From the NCBI GenBank assembly GCA_023431285.1, contig JAEYXN010000033.1, positions 1-32,455 on the forward strand: a DNA stretch of 32,455 nt, given 5' to 3'. The notes below the pieces were generated by a model. The model did no database searches and had not been told where the DNA came from. It saw nothing but the letters and a program-made list of their open reading frames with translations. A program made the translations under genes and the position numbers. Positions 18,283 through 26,333 of this stretch are shown here, piece by piece. This stretch comes from Bacteroidota bacterium (GTDB lineage Bacteria > Bacteroidota > Bacteroidia > Cytophagales > Cyclobacteriaceae). Every line of letters starts with the position of its first letter. Positions within the stretch are counted from its first letter, which is position 1.

Positions 18283-19368
18283 ATGGCAAAGTTGCTCCAC
18301 TTTATTAAGTTCATCGCCATCAATGTTATCAGCTTCATCGTCTTACTTTTTATCGTCAACTGGGTCTGCGGATTTTTTCTAACCTCCGCTCAGGCACGTC
18401 GTCATGACCTTCCAAACTACGACAACGACCGCGAACACGCCACCGAGGTATTCAAGGACTACAATAGCGTGAAGCATGAATATTATCCCTTCGTCGGTTG
18501 GAAAACAAAGCCATACACTGGAAAGACAACACACATCGACAAGACGGGCGCAAGGATTCATACTCCGCCACAAAATTCCGGTCATACTAAGACTGTGCGT
18601 TTCTTCGGCGGGTCTACGATGTGGGGAGAAGGATCCGATGATCAGCACACTATCCCTGCACTTTTTAATGCAGCGTTCCCTGAATACAAAGTGCATAATC
18701 ATGGACAACTTGCTTATAATACCCGGCAGGAGCTGGATGCCTTGATCACACTCTACTCCAAGAATGATTCAACAGACATTGTAATCTTTTATGACGGCGT
18801 TAATGACGCGGCATTCTTGTGTCCGAAGGAAATAGATGAACTACCAGCCCATCGTCTTGTTCCAATGTTCCGCGCCAAAATCTACGTCGGAAAAAGTAAG
18901 CTTGTAAAGGAAGCGGTGGTCAAGGCATTCGCGGAAAACATATTCCGACTCATTCGAAAACATTCCGGGCGGAAACGGGAATCACCTTACAATTGTATTA
19001 GTGATCCTGAGAAAGCTGAAGAAATCGCTGAAATCATGATGCGTAATTGGGAGCTTGCGCATAAGATCGTGACAGATCGGGGCGAGAAGTTCATCGCCGT
19101 TTTACAACCCGCAGCGTTTATTGGAAACCCTAGAACAGATCATCTCGAAACCGATGAAGATTTCAAAGCTAATTTTGCTGCTGTGTACAAGAGAATACAG
19201 GCAAAGATTGCCGAGCGGAAACATCCATGGATCTACGACCTGAGTAATCTTTTTGATGGTGATGAATACATCTTCATAGATTTCTGCCACGTTTCACCAA
19301 ATGGAAACGAAAAAATGGCAAAAGCTATTTCGGATATCGTCCGAAAAGAAAATGCTTCAGAGCTTTAG
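18283..19368 (+). CDS. Membrane-anchored SGNH/GDSL hydrolase, probably acting on polysaccharide ester groups
   Basis: The 361-residue product has one N-terminal transmembrane segment (about 10-33) and then an SGNH domain facing the periplasm. Block I is FFGGSTMWGEG with nucleophile Ser111. The block II glycine is probably Gly141 in NHGQLAYNT. Block III is YDGVND with Asn174. Block V is DFCHVSPNG with Asp333 and His336, so the active site looks complete. SGNH enzymes remove or transfer acyl groups. The gene lies beside a polysaccharide operon that contains an acyltransferase-3 gene, which suggests polymer O-acylation or de-acylation. It is transcribed convergently with the operon and its last 12 bases overlap the SDR gene on the other strand. 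The exact substrate is unknown. Confidence 0.85.
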   Translation: MAKLLHFIKFIAINVISFIVLLFIVNWVCGFFLTSAQARRHDLPNYDNDREHATEVFKDYNSVKHEYYPFVGWKTKPYTGKTTHIDKTGARIHTPPQNSGHTKTVRFFGGSTMWGEGSDDQHTIPALFNAAFPEYKVHNHGQLAYNTRQELDALITLYSKNDSTDIVIFYDGVNDAAFLCPKEIDELPAHRLVPMFRAKIYVGKSKLVKEAVVKAFAENIFRLIRKHSGRKRESPYNCISDPEKAEEIAEIMMRNWELAHKIVTDRGEKFIAVLQPAAFIGNPRTDHLETDEDFKANFAAVYKRIQAKIAERKHPWIYDLSNLFDGDEYIFIDFCHVSPNGNEKMAKAISDIVRKENASEL

Positions 19369-20109
19369 TTTCTTGAAAATAGATTCCGGAATCATTCGAA
19401 TGATCAACATGATCAACCACCAGATCGGCAAGACATAGACTATGTTTTTCTTCTTTCTGCCTGCCTTAAAGATCTGGGTGGCAACTGTATCAGGAAGCGC
19501 CGTCAGCGGAGCCGGTGTCTTCAGCCCTTCAATCATGCGCGTTTTCATGAACCCTGGCTTCACAGTGAGCACATGAACGTCGCTCTTGCAGAGGCGATTT
19601 CTTAGTCCACTAAGGTAAGCAGTGAAGCCAGCCTTCGCACTTCCGTAGATGTAATTGCTTTGCCTTCCCCGATCACCCGCTACTGAGCTTATTCCAATAA
19701 TGACACCATCCTTGCGCCGCTCGAAGTCATTCGCCACGACATTTAATATCGACACCGCTCCCGTGTAATTGCTGTCTATGATCGCAGCACACTGACCCCA
19801 GTCGTTCTGTGCGACAATCTGATCGCCAAGTAACCCGAATACACATATTACGATGTCCGGGCGAGCAGGGAGCCCGTTGTAAAACAATTCGTGATTCTTA
19901 AAATCAAGAGCATCGAAAAACACAAAATTTACAGGCACCTGATAGCGGATTTCCAGATCACGGGCGATCACCGACAAACGTTGCTCATCTCTTCCCGCAA
20001 GAGTAAGCGAAAAATTTCCAGCTGCGTATTTTCCCGCAAGCGCCACTGCTATGTCAGAGGTTCCACCAAGGATCAGGACATTGCCACTATTTTTTTCGTG
20101 TTGCTGCAT
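19357..20109 (-). CDS. SDR-family oxidoreductase with C-terminal membrane helix (DprE2-like)
   Basis: This 250-residue short-chain dehydrogenase has a nucleotide-binding glycine motif LILGGTSDIA (about 12-21), the AGRDEQRL strand-turn, an Asn114 in SNYTG, a Ser at 141 or 142 and the YxxxK pair Tyr155/Lys159. KPGFMKTRM follows in the usual place. The C-terminal 223-241 stretch (IVYVLPIWWLIMLIIRMI) is hydrophobic and probably anchors the enzyme to the inner membrane. The layout resembles DprE2-type reductases that act on lipid-linked sugars, but no DprE1-like oxidase is visible here. It is the last gene of the minus-strand operon, 4 bases after the GT-C-like gene, and probably reduces a keto-sugar or its lipid-linked form. 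Confidence 0.85.
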   Translation of the reverse strand: MQQHEKNSGNVLILGGTSDIAVALAGKYAAGNFSLTLAGRDEQRLSVIARDLEIRYQVPVNFVFFDALDFKNHELFYNGLPARPDIVICVFGLLGDQIVAQNDWGQCAAIIDSNYTGAVSILNVVANDFERRKDGVIIGISSVAGDRGRQSNYIYGSAKAGFTAYLSGLRNRLCKSDVHVLTVKPGFMKTRMIEGLKTPAPLTALPDTVATQIFKAGRKKKNIVYVLPIWWLIMLIIRMIPESIFKKLKL

Positions 20110-20113
20110 AACC

Positions 20114-21730
20114 TCATTCTTTGGTATATACTTCTATGTAGGAAATCTCCGGCACCCGCGGAGCCAAAAACTTGAATTTGAAAGTGTAGTGTTCCTTTAT
20201 ACAGTCTCTCACCTCATAAGGATAGAACTGATTGACATTAGGAATATCCTCAAAGAGAATAATATCATACTCCTGTTTCGAAACCCGTTCGCAATACGTT
20301 TGAACTTCACGCTCAAAAAAAGAAACACCCTTATGAAACCACAACGGTTGGGCTGCTCCCCTTTCAAGCTCGTATCCCATATCGTATGCGAGAGGAGTTA
20401 ACTCAGACATGTTTAACATTTTTAAGCCCTCCTTCTGGCTCACGGGCAACTCCATAAGTTGCTGGATACCCAGAGCTGTACCCTCAGGGACACGTACATG
20501 TTTGAAAGACTCCAGTTCCGGGACAATCCACTTTGACCGACTATGACTCAACGTGTCCGCACTAAGAAGATATGTTCTCTTAGATATAACGTTCTCTCTG
20601 GAGCTTTTATCCTTTACCAGGAATTTCTCCACCCGCTCTTTCAGGAACCGTGTCCAAAAAACACCCGACCACCATAAGCAAACAAGGAAAGTCAGGACGG
20701 CCAAATAAGCAGCCTTTTGAACATTGATCAGTTTACTAAAATGATAACCAATGAACGCGAAGGCGAAGCTGTGGAAATAAATATTTCCATCAAGAGGAGT
20801 ATAACTCGTGACCTGAATGATTGCTGCTTGTCCAAGAATGCAAAGCACCAGGAATGCGAAAAGGAACCATCCTCTGTCATCCTTCACAGACGTGACTTCC
20901 TTCAATCGGAATAGCACAATCACGACAAGGAAGATGAGATAAAACTTTATGAGATTCGAAGCCCCGAGAAACTCATTGACGATATCGAACTTGTCAACCC
21001 GGGCATTGTGAGGAAACTGTCCAAGATTAAACCAATATCCAAATTCATAGGCCGTAAATGGAAGTATCATCAGACACATCCAGAAAACATATGCGACCAC
21101 GAATATCAGTGCAGCCCTGAGATTTCTAAGCAGAATCCAGTCGTACCCAAGTAACGCGAGGGCTATAAGAAATCCGAGCGCGCCGGTATCCTGCTTTGTC
21201 ATGAAACTAAGCGCGATAAAGAACGCCGAAGCGATCAGTGCAGGAATTTTTCTTTCGCCTTCATTTCGCAACAACTCACGGCAAAGGAAATACAGTCCGG
21301 CCAGTTCGAATACGAATACAAGGTGATTGTACCACGGCCAGAAATTAAACATCGAATAGGAAAGGCAGTAGACCACCAGCGCAAGGAAGGTGACACCTGC
21401 CGGAATAGAGAAAAGTCTTAACAGCGCACGAAATAGTAGGCCGGAGCAAATGTTAATGAATGCCTGCACCACCAGGAGCGTGTACACATAAGGTCCAAAG
21501 ATCTTAAAGAAAATGGCAGGAAGTATCCAAAACCCATAACCTACAGGGCTTCCAAAATCGCGATAAGGAATCTCACCGTTTGAAAGCCGAAATGCCCCCT
21601 CCCACGCGAGAAACAAATTAATGCGATACGGAAAGTCAAGGAATAGAGGAATGATCGCCGTAGTCACAATCAGACCTATTTCCAGCACGGTAATCTTTCG
21701 AGCGGACAGAGTGTAATCTAGAATTTTCAT
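20114..21730 (-). CDS. Multi-spanning GT-C-like glycosyltransferase
   Basis: A 538-residue membrane protein with about ten hydrophobic segments in residues 10-365 and a soluble C-terminal domain of about 160 residues. The first loop holds WEGAFRLSNGEIPYRDFGSP. This acidic loop after the first helix is typical of GT-C enzymes, which transfer sugars from polyprenyl-phosphate carriers on the periplasmic face (ArnT/PMT-like fold). Start ATG overlaps the stop of the upstream gene (ATGA), so translation is probably coupled. The donor and acceptor cannot be read. It could also be a membrane protein of related fold without transferase activity. Confidence 0.75.
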   Translation of the reverse strand: MKILDYTLSARKITVLEIGLIVTTAIIPLFLDFPYRINLFLAWEGAFRLSNGEIPYRDFGSPVGYGFWILPAIFFKIFGPYVYTLLVVQAFINICSGLLFRALLRLFSIPAGVTFLALVVYCLSYSMFNFWPWYNHLVFVFELAGLYFLCRELLRNEGERKIPALIASAFFIALSFMTKQDTGALGFLIALALLGYDWILLRNLRAALIFVVAYVFWMCLMILPFTAYEFGYWFNLGQFPHNARVDKFDIVNEFLGASNLIKFYLIFLVVIVLFRLKEVTSVKDDRGWFLFAFLVLCILGQAAIIQVTSYTPLDGNIYFHSFAFAFIGYHFSKLINVQKAAYLAVLTFLVCLWWSGVFWTRFLKERVEKFLVKDKSSRENVISKRTYLLSADTLSHSRSKWIVPELESFKHVRVPEGTALGIQQLMELPVSQKEGLKMLNMSELTPLAYDMGYELERGAAQPLWFHKGVSFFEREVQTYCERVSKQEYDIILFEDIPNVNQFYPYEVRDCIKEHYTFKFKFLAPRVPEISYIEVYTKE

Positions 21731-22923
21731 CGCGTCACGTCTTTAGAAAAGAAGATCTTTACCAACGGAGGAATAAACAAAAGCAATATAAACACATAGA
21801 AGACTGAAAAGACAATCCATTGGTCATAGGGCACGGCATATTTTCCGGGGGTTATCAGCGACTCGCGATTATGCAGGGCAAGCCAAAGCAATGCTGCGCA
21901 TAAAGCACCACACGCGACACCGTACGCCAGGTAATTTTTCGTGCCAGCCACGTTCCTGAATTGCACGCGATTGCCCCGAAGAATATCGAGAAAGAAAATA
22001 ACCATCCACGGTGCGAACAATTGGAGAAGTCGGATTTCATTGAAAATCCCCCCGATAAACGTCGTCCCAAGAATAATGAGAAGCACAGTAATCGAAGATC
22101 TGTAAAAGAAACGGAGATCCATTGTGATATAATGGAGGTTCCGTTTGTAAATAAGATAATGCAGAAGAAAGAAAAGCCAGAGAAAATTAAAAGCGATGAA
22201 AGTAAACCCGACTACCTGCGCAGGATTGTCAAGGTTCCATTTCAGTCCAAGCCAGATATCATAGGGCTGCTGATCAGATAAAAATCTTACAAGAAGCCAA
22301 ATCATGACAGGCACGGTAAAAATCAGCAGCTTCTTACCCAAGGAATCATCAGACCCGAAGAGCAGATACAACAGCGGCAGAAGCAATAGCGTTTCACGCG
22401 TCAATGCTCCGAGTACTGCCACGATCAGGAGTGGCCAACGCTTTTTCTGAATGATGAATGCCAGACCCACGAAAAATATAGTGTATCCCAATGTATCCTC
22501 GCGTGTATGGATGGGCAGTGTGTAAGCCATTGTCATCGCAGGCATTATCAGGTAAACTGATGTCCCAAGGAAACTTCGCGCGGGACTAAACCCGCAGGTC
22601 AGCATCAGATAAAAAAATGCTAACGCACTTCCTGCATAGAAAATAAGACTCCAGTACTTATATGAAAGGTAAAACCCTTCATTATCCGAAGGATCAAAAA
22701 GTATCTGCTGCGTTTTTTGTATCAGGGTCGGAAAAAGTAAGCGGTATTTGAAAGGAGCCTCCTCAGAGAGACGGTATTCGTATAGAGCGTCTGGTGCCGA
22801 CTTAAGTTCCTTCGCCAGATATTCAGGTTCTCGGAGATACCCACGCAGCAATTCGTTCGAGGCAAAAAACTCTACCGTTGCTATCAGCACAACCAGGGTC
22901 GCAAAGATTACTTCCCTTTTCAT
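21727..22923 (-). CDS. Multi-spanning membrane protein, possibly GT-C-like
   Basis: About 398 residues and about ten membrane segments. The start is placed at the ATG at 22923, which begins MKREVIFATLVVLIATVEFF. A TTG four codons earlier is open but would overlap the upstream gene. Loop motifs include EEAPFKYRLLFPTLIQ and a THRED-like IHTREDTLG, then GALTRETLLLLPLLY. Charged loop residues next to helices are consistent with a membrane sugar transferase or a polymer-handling protein, but I do not recognise a named family. It lies between the acyltransferase and the GT-C-like gene, with a 1-base gap before it and a 4-base overlap after it. Confidence 0.7.
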   Translation of the reverse strand: MKREVIFATLVVLIATVEFFASNELLRGYLREPEYLAKELKSAPDALYEYRLSEEAPFKYRLLFPTLIQKTQQILFDPSDNEGFYLSYKYWSLIFYAGSALAFFYLMLTCGFSPARSFLGTSVYLIMPAMTMAYTLPIHTREDTLGYTIFFVGLAFIIQKKRWPLLIVAVLGALTRETLLLLPLLYLLFGSDDSLGKKLLIFTVPVMIWLLVRFLSDQQPYDIWLGLKWNLDNPAQVVGFTFIAFNFLWLFFLLHYLIYKRNLHYITMDLRFFYRSSITVLLIILGTTFIGGIFNEIRLLQLFAPWMVIFFLDILRGNRVQFRNVAGTKNYLAYGVACGALCAALLWLALHNRESLITPGKYAVPYDQWIVFSVFYVFILLLFIPPLVKIFFSKDVTR

Positions 22924-22924
22924 G

Positions 22925-23986
22925 TCAGCTGCCAATTACGTAACGACTGTAGTCTTTGAAAATGAGTTTCACAACCTTTACAATCATCACAGTAATTAGT
23001 ACAACGACCAAGAAATAGATTGCAAACGTAAACAGGTTGGGTGGAGAAATAGGAATATATCGTGCCCGATCCAGAAGACGGAATACCTGTATCACATACA
23101 GATGCACAAAGAAAATCCCGAAACTGTAATCCCCTAACAATTTGAGTACTGGAATTTTTACATGATTGAAGTTGTAGAACGTTGCAAGCGCAAACACTGT
23201 AAATAACACCATCTTCATCTTGTTATAATTGAACCGATAGATAGTGTACTTAACGTCGCGTAGCCCTATCGTTTCATTGAAAGGCAACCACTCAAACATT
23301 TCGGCGACGCTGATGGCGACGATCATCAATCCAAGACCAATTGCGATTAACCTGGCATGCTCAAAAAGAGTATCCTTGATTTTATAAATCCAGATACCCA
23401 TTAAGTAGATGGGCACAAAATATTGTAACGACAGGCCGATGTTCGCATAATAGCCGAAACGAAAAGTGTACAGTGATAAAAACAACAGGACGGGAACTAT
23501 ATACATGAATGCCTTCGTACGCGCAAACTGCAGGATCAGCGGAGCAAAAAGATAAACTACGCTGATCATTGGAATAAACCAGAACACCCCCATGTGGCGT
23601 CCTGTTACCAAAAGAAAAAGGATCTTAAGAATAGGGCCGCTTTCCTCGAATCCGCGATCCATCCACCAGTGATCACCAATCTTGTCAAAATAGAACTTAT
23701 CAAACATCGCCGGGATAGAAATAAAAAGGTATGGCACTATCACGTGCAATAACTTTTTCTTCAGATAATCCTTATAGTCAAAGCGATCTTTGTGAAGGTG
23801 ATAAAACAGATAGCCGGCGATGAATACAAAAAGGACCGTACCGTTGTTGAACAAGACGATGAGAAACTTTCGTTGTTCGAACGCTCCCGCCCAATTCAAC
23901 GTTACCGCTGCATGTAACCCTACAATGAGAAGGATTGCAAGGCCACGGAAGTAATGGATGTAGTTTAGGAAATCCTTTTTTTGCAT
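22925..23986 (-). CDS. Acyltransferase-3 family membrane protein (OafA-like)
   Basis: The 353-residue product opens with the family signature: FLNYIHYFRGLAILLIVGLHA, with Arg14 and His25 in the expected places. About ten transmembrane segments follow, with the usual basic loop (KDYLKKKLLHVIVPYLFIS). Acyltransferase-3 proteins move acyl groups, usually acetyl, across the inner membrane to sugars of O-antigens, capsules and exopolysaccharides. This version has no fused SGNH domain; a separate SGNH gene lies at the far end of the operon on the other strand. The gene is 57 bases after the TolC-like gene, the largest gap in the operon, so a second promoter there is possible. Confidence 0.9.
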   Translation of the reverse strand: MQKKDFLNYIHYFRGLAILLIVGLHAAVTLNWAGAFEQRKFLIVLFNNGTVLFVFIAGYLFYHLHKDRFDYKDYLKKKLLHVIVPYLFISIPAMFDKFYFDKIGDHWWMDRGFEESGPILKILFLLVTGRHMGVFWFIPMISVVYLFAPLILQFARTKAFMYIVPVLLFLSLYTFRFGYYANIGLSLQYFVPIYLMGIWIYKIKDTLFEHARLIAIGLGLMIVAISVAEMFEWLPFNETIGLRDVKYTIYRFNYNKMKMVLFTVFALATFYNFNHVKIPVLKLLGDYSFGIFFVHLYVIQVFRLLDRARYIPISPPNLFTFAIYFLVVVLITVMIVKVVKLIFKDYSRYVIGS

Positions 23987-24043
23987 GCCAGCTGACTATA
24001 GACACAATTCACCTCCCGCAGTAATCATTGCGTTAGACGAATA

Positions 24044-24757
24044 TTATCGCACATCTTCGAGTGCCACTCCAATAAGCTTTTCGAGATCCAGCTTGATATT
24101 CTTGTAATCAGTTTCAGCAGTGAGCAGGACGATCGACGCTCTGCTGTAGTTGCCCTGACTGGCGGAATAAGCCTCAAAAGATGTCTCGCCATTTTTGAAT
24201 TTCTGCTCCACAAGTTTATGTCCGTTCTCCACGTCAGAGAACACCTGCGCCTGGATCTTGTAAATCTTTTCTTTCAGTATGTATTCATTGTAGGTTTTCA
24301 GCACCTGATTACGGATCTCAAGTTTCCTTGCATCAAGATTGGATTCTGCGATCGCCACCTGTTCCTTATTGATGCGTGTGTTGTGCGGAATTCTGACAAA
24401 CATTCCCAGAGAAATATTCGCTCTGATGTTATACAGGGGATAAAAATCAGCACGCTGAGCCCTGTCAGCCTCGTTGTCCTTCTTCAGAACATACTTATTA
24501 ACTGTAAACTCATTCAGGTTACCCTGCAATTGAATAATATCCCACCAGTCTGCACGATTTCTCTTCACAGCATATTGTGAAATCTTCACTTCACGCTGCA
24601 GAATATCATTCAATGGGTTGTTTTGCCACGCCAGCTGTACCAGCTTTTCTCCAAAATCCGGGCTCTGAATATGCGATGGGAGGATGATCTTGTTATAATC
24701 CACATTTTGACCATAAACATTCACCGCCACCAGAATCAGGAAAATTACTCTTTTCAT
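24044..24757 (-). CDS. Short TolC-family-like outer membrane/periplasmic protein
   Basis: The 237-residue protein has a signal peptide (MKRVIFLILVAVNVYGQ) and then helical segments resembling one half of a TolC-family protomer. LVQLAWQNNP matches the conserved family opening. SLGMFVRIPHNTRIN corresponds to the strand region. A long helix follows with KLEIRNQVLKTYNEYI, then FKNGETSFEAYSASQGNYS. Usual TolC proteins are about 400-500 residues with two such halves, so this is about half length. The start and stop are clean, with no frame-shifted continuation in the 57 bases downstream. It may be a half-size outer membrane exit component for the polysaccharide or a periplasmic adaptor. It begins 6 bases after the O-antigen ligase-like gene. 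Confidence 0.75.
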   Translation of the reverse strand: MKRVIFLILVAVNVYGQNVDYNKIILPSHIQSPDFGEKLVQLAWQNNPLNDILQREVKISQYAVKRNRADWWDIIQLQGNLNEFTVNKYVLKKDNEADRAQRADFYPLYNIRANISLGMFVRIPHNTRINKEQVAIAESNLDARKLEIRNQVLKTYNEYILKEKIYKIQAQVFSDVENGHKLVEQKFKNGETSFEAYSASQGNYSRASIVLLTAETDYKNIKLDLEKLIGVALEDVR

Positions 24758-24763
24758 AGGTTT

Positions 24764-26200
24764 TTAATGGATTGTTTGAACGCCCTTTCGATATGATGGT
24801 ATTATCAGCATGAGCGCATAAGTGGCAATAATAACTAAATAAACAGGTTTTTGAAACATTGCATCCTGTGTAAAATGGGCTACTGACAGGGAGAAAAAGG
24901 GTACGATATAGGCAAGCGTATAATTCTGAACCAAAGGATCATTGATGGAAAAATAATTGTCTATTCCCTTCACCACTACCACGAAAAAGAACGCCATCCC
25001 CAGGACGAGCCCGATCCATCCTAATTCCAGCGCGGTCAGAAGATATCCACTATCCGGATCCCAACCCTCCGCAAGGGTGTGCCCCGCCGAATATTTCAGA
25101 CCATTCTGACCAGTTGTGTTGAGACCGCCCCCAAAAGGATGTGAACGAACATATTCCTGCAACCTGATCCGTTTTTTGTCCCGAACGTTCATCGACGCGT
25201 CCTTGTCAATTGAAAACGTAGACCTGATCCGCTTGATCGTTCCTCCATAGAACGGGCCAAACAAGACCGCGGCCGCCCCCGCTCCGGCGATAAACATCAC
25301 TATGATCGTGGTCTTACTCCTGAGAGTTAATAGAATGAAGAATACCACCCCTACAGCGACCATCGCAAAAGCAGTGCGCGTTCCGGAGAATGACATCGAA
25401 ATCAACATAACAATTCCTCCGATGACCATCAGAAAACGCACCTTTTTCGAATACGGCCCGAGTGCAAAAATGAAGCATGCCAGCGCACTAAATGCCATAA
25501 ACAGACCGAAGATCGATGGGTCTGACAACAATGAAAACTTCCGCAGGTGTCCCCATATCACAAGAAGGTCTGTTCTGCCAGGATTACTGTAAACCCAACG
25601 CATCTCCTGCGGATTTAGACCAGCCAGTTCCTGCCAAATTCCGTAGACGGCAACAATCGCCGCGAGTATCAACCACAGCATCGTAAATTTTTTCACTTCG
25701 TCAAAAGACTGGAACAGGGCATAGAATGCGAGGAACAACAGGAATGAGGTGTTTCCGCGAAAAGCAACAAGCCACCCCAGAAAAGAAACAGCGTCCGGAT
25801 TAAAAACCTGGAGTAACTGATAAATGACGATGAAGATATAGAAGTAAGTGATTGGATGTCGCAGGAAAGACCATTTGGCCTTATTCCACTCGTGAATCAG
25901 CATCAACACAAAGGTAAGCCCGGCTATCGCGTCAAGTACAACCCCGAACTGTATCTGCGAACCCATCATCCGATTCAAAAACGACATAAATACTGCAAGG
26001 ATGAACATAAAGTATATGCCCATCTTGTAATCTCTCAACATCCACCCAAAAGCCAGCAGCCCAAACAGCACCCCGACAACCAATGGCCCTATCAGGTAAT
26101 TCTGCGTAGCGATGAGATGCGACGTATACAACGAAGCACTCATCAAGAAGACCACTAACAGTACGGTCGGATATGCTGATTTGATTTTCTCAAGCTGCAT
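24764..26200 (-). CDS. O-antigen ligase/polymerase-like membrane protein (Wzy/WaaL family)
   Basis: 478 residues with about twelve membrane segments. Family landmarks are a SFSGTRTAF motif at the start of a helix and a large periplasmic loop with RLQEYVRSHPFGGG, then SAGHTLAEGWDPDSGYL. WaaL/Wzy-type enzymes join or polymerise undecaprenyl-linked glycans on the periplasmic face. Beside a Wzx-like flippase and a Wzc-like co-polymerase, the polymerase role is more likely than ligase here. Its ATG is one base past the stop of the 43-residue upstream gene (TAGTATG), which points to coupled translation. Confidence 0.85.
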   Translation of the reverse strand: MQLEKIKSAYPTVLLVVFLMSASLYTSHLIATQNYLIGPLVVGVLFGLLAFGWMLRDYKMGIYFMFILAVFMSFLNRMMGSQIQFGVVLDAIAGLTFVLMLIHEWNKAKWSFLRHPITYFYIFIVIYQLLQVFNPDAVSFLGWLVAFRGNTSFLLFLAFYALFQSFDEVKKFTMLWLILAAIVAVYGIWQELAGLNPQEMRWVYSNPGRTDLLVIWGHLRKFSLLSDPSIFGLFMAFSALACFIFALGPYSKKVRFLMVIGGIVMLISMSFSGTRTAFAMVAVGVVFFILLTLRSKTTIIVMFIAGAGAAAVLFGPFYGGTIKRIRSTFSIDKDASMNVRDKKRIRLQEYVRSHPFGGGLNTTGQNGLKYSAGHTLAEGWDPDSGYLLTALELGWIGLVLGMAFFFVVVVKGIDNYFSINDPLVQNYTLAYIVPFFSLSVAHFTQDAMFQKPVYLVIIATYALMLIIPSYRKGVQTIH

Positions 26201-26201
26201 A

Positions 26202-26333
26202 CTACTCCAGAATAAGAATCTTTAGGAAAATCACTACGTAGATGGCGAGAACAAAAAGAATGGAAAGAACTTTAAGGATGCTTTCCACACCAAACGATTT
26301 GTTTTCTTCTTCTTCATTATTCTCCTGCGCCAT
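26202..26333 (-). CDS. 43-residue single-pass membrane peptide
   Basis: This gene is easy to miss because of its size. It reads MAQENNEEEENKSF, then one hydrophobic helix (LKVLSILFVLAIYVVIFL), and ends ILILE. ATG is at 26333-26331 and TAG at 26204-26202. Its first 17 bases overlap the end of the glycosyltransferase gene in another frame, and its stop is followed after one base by the ATG of the O-antigen ligase-like gene. A strongly acidic N-terminus on one helix suggests an inner membrane subunit facing the cytoplasm, perhaps helping the flippase, transferase or polymerase. No family recognised. It may also serve as a coupling reading frame between the two larger genes. Confidence 0.7.
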   Translation of the reverse strand: MAQENNEEEENKSFGVESILKVLSILFVLAIYVVIFLKILILE

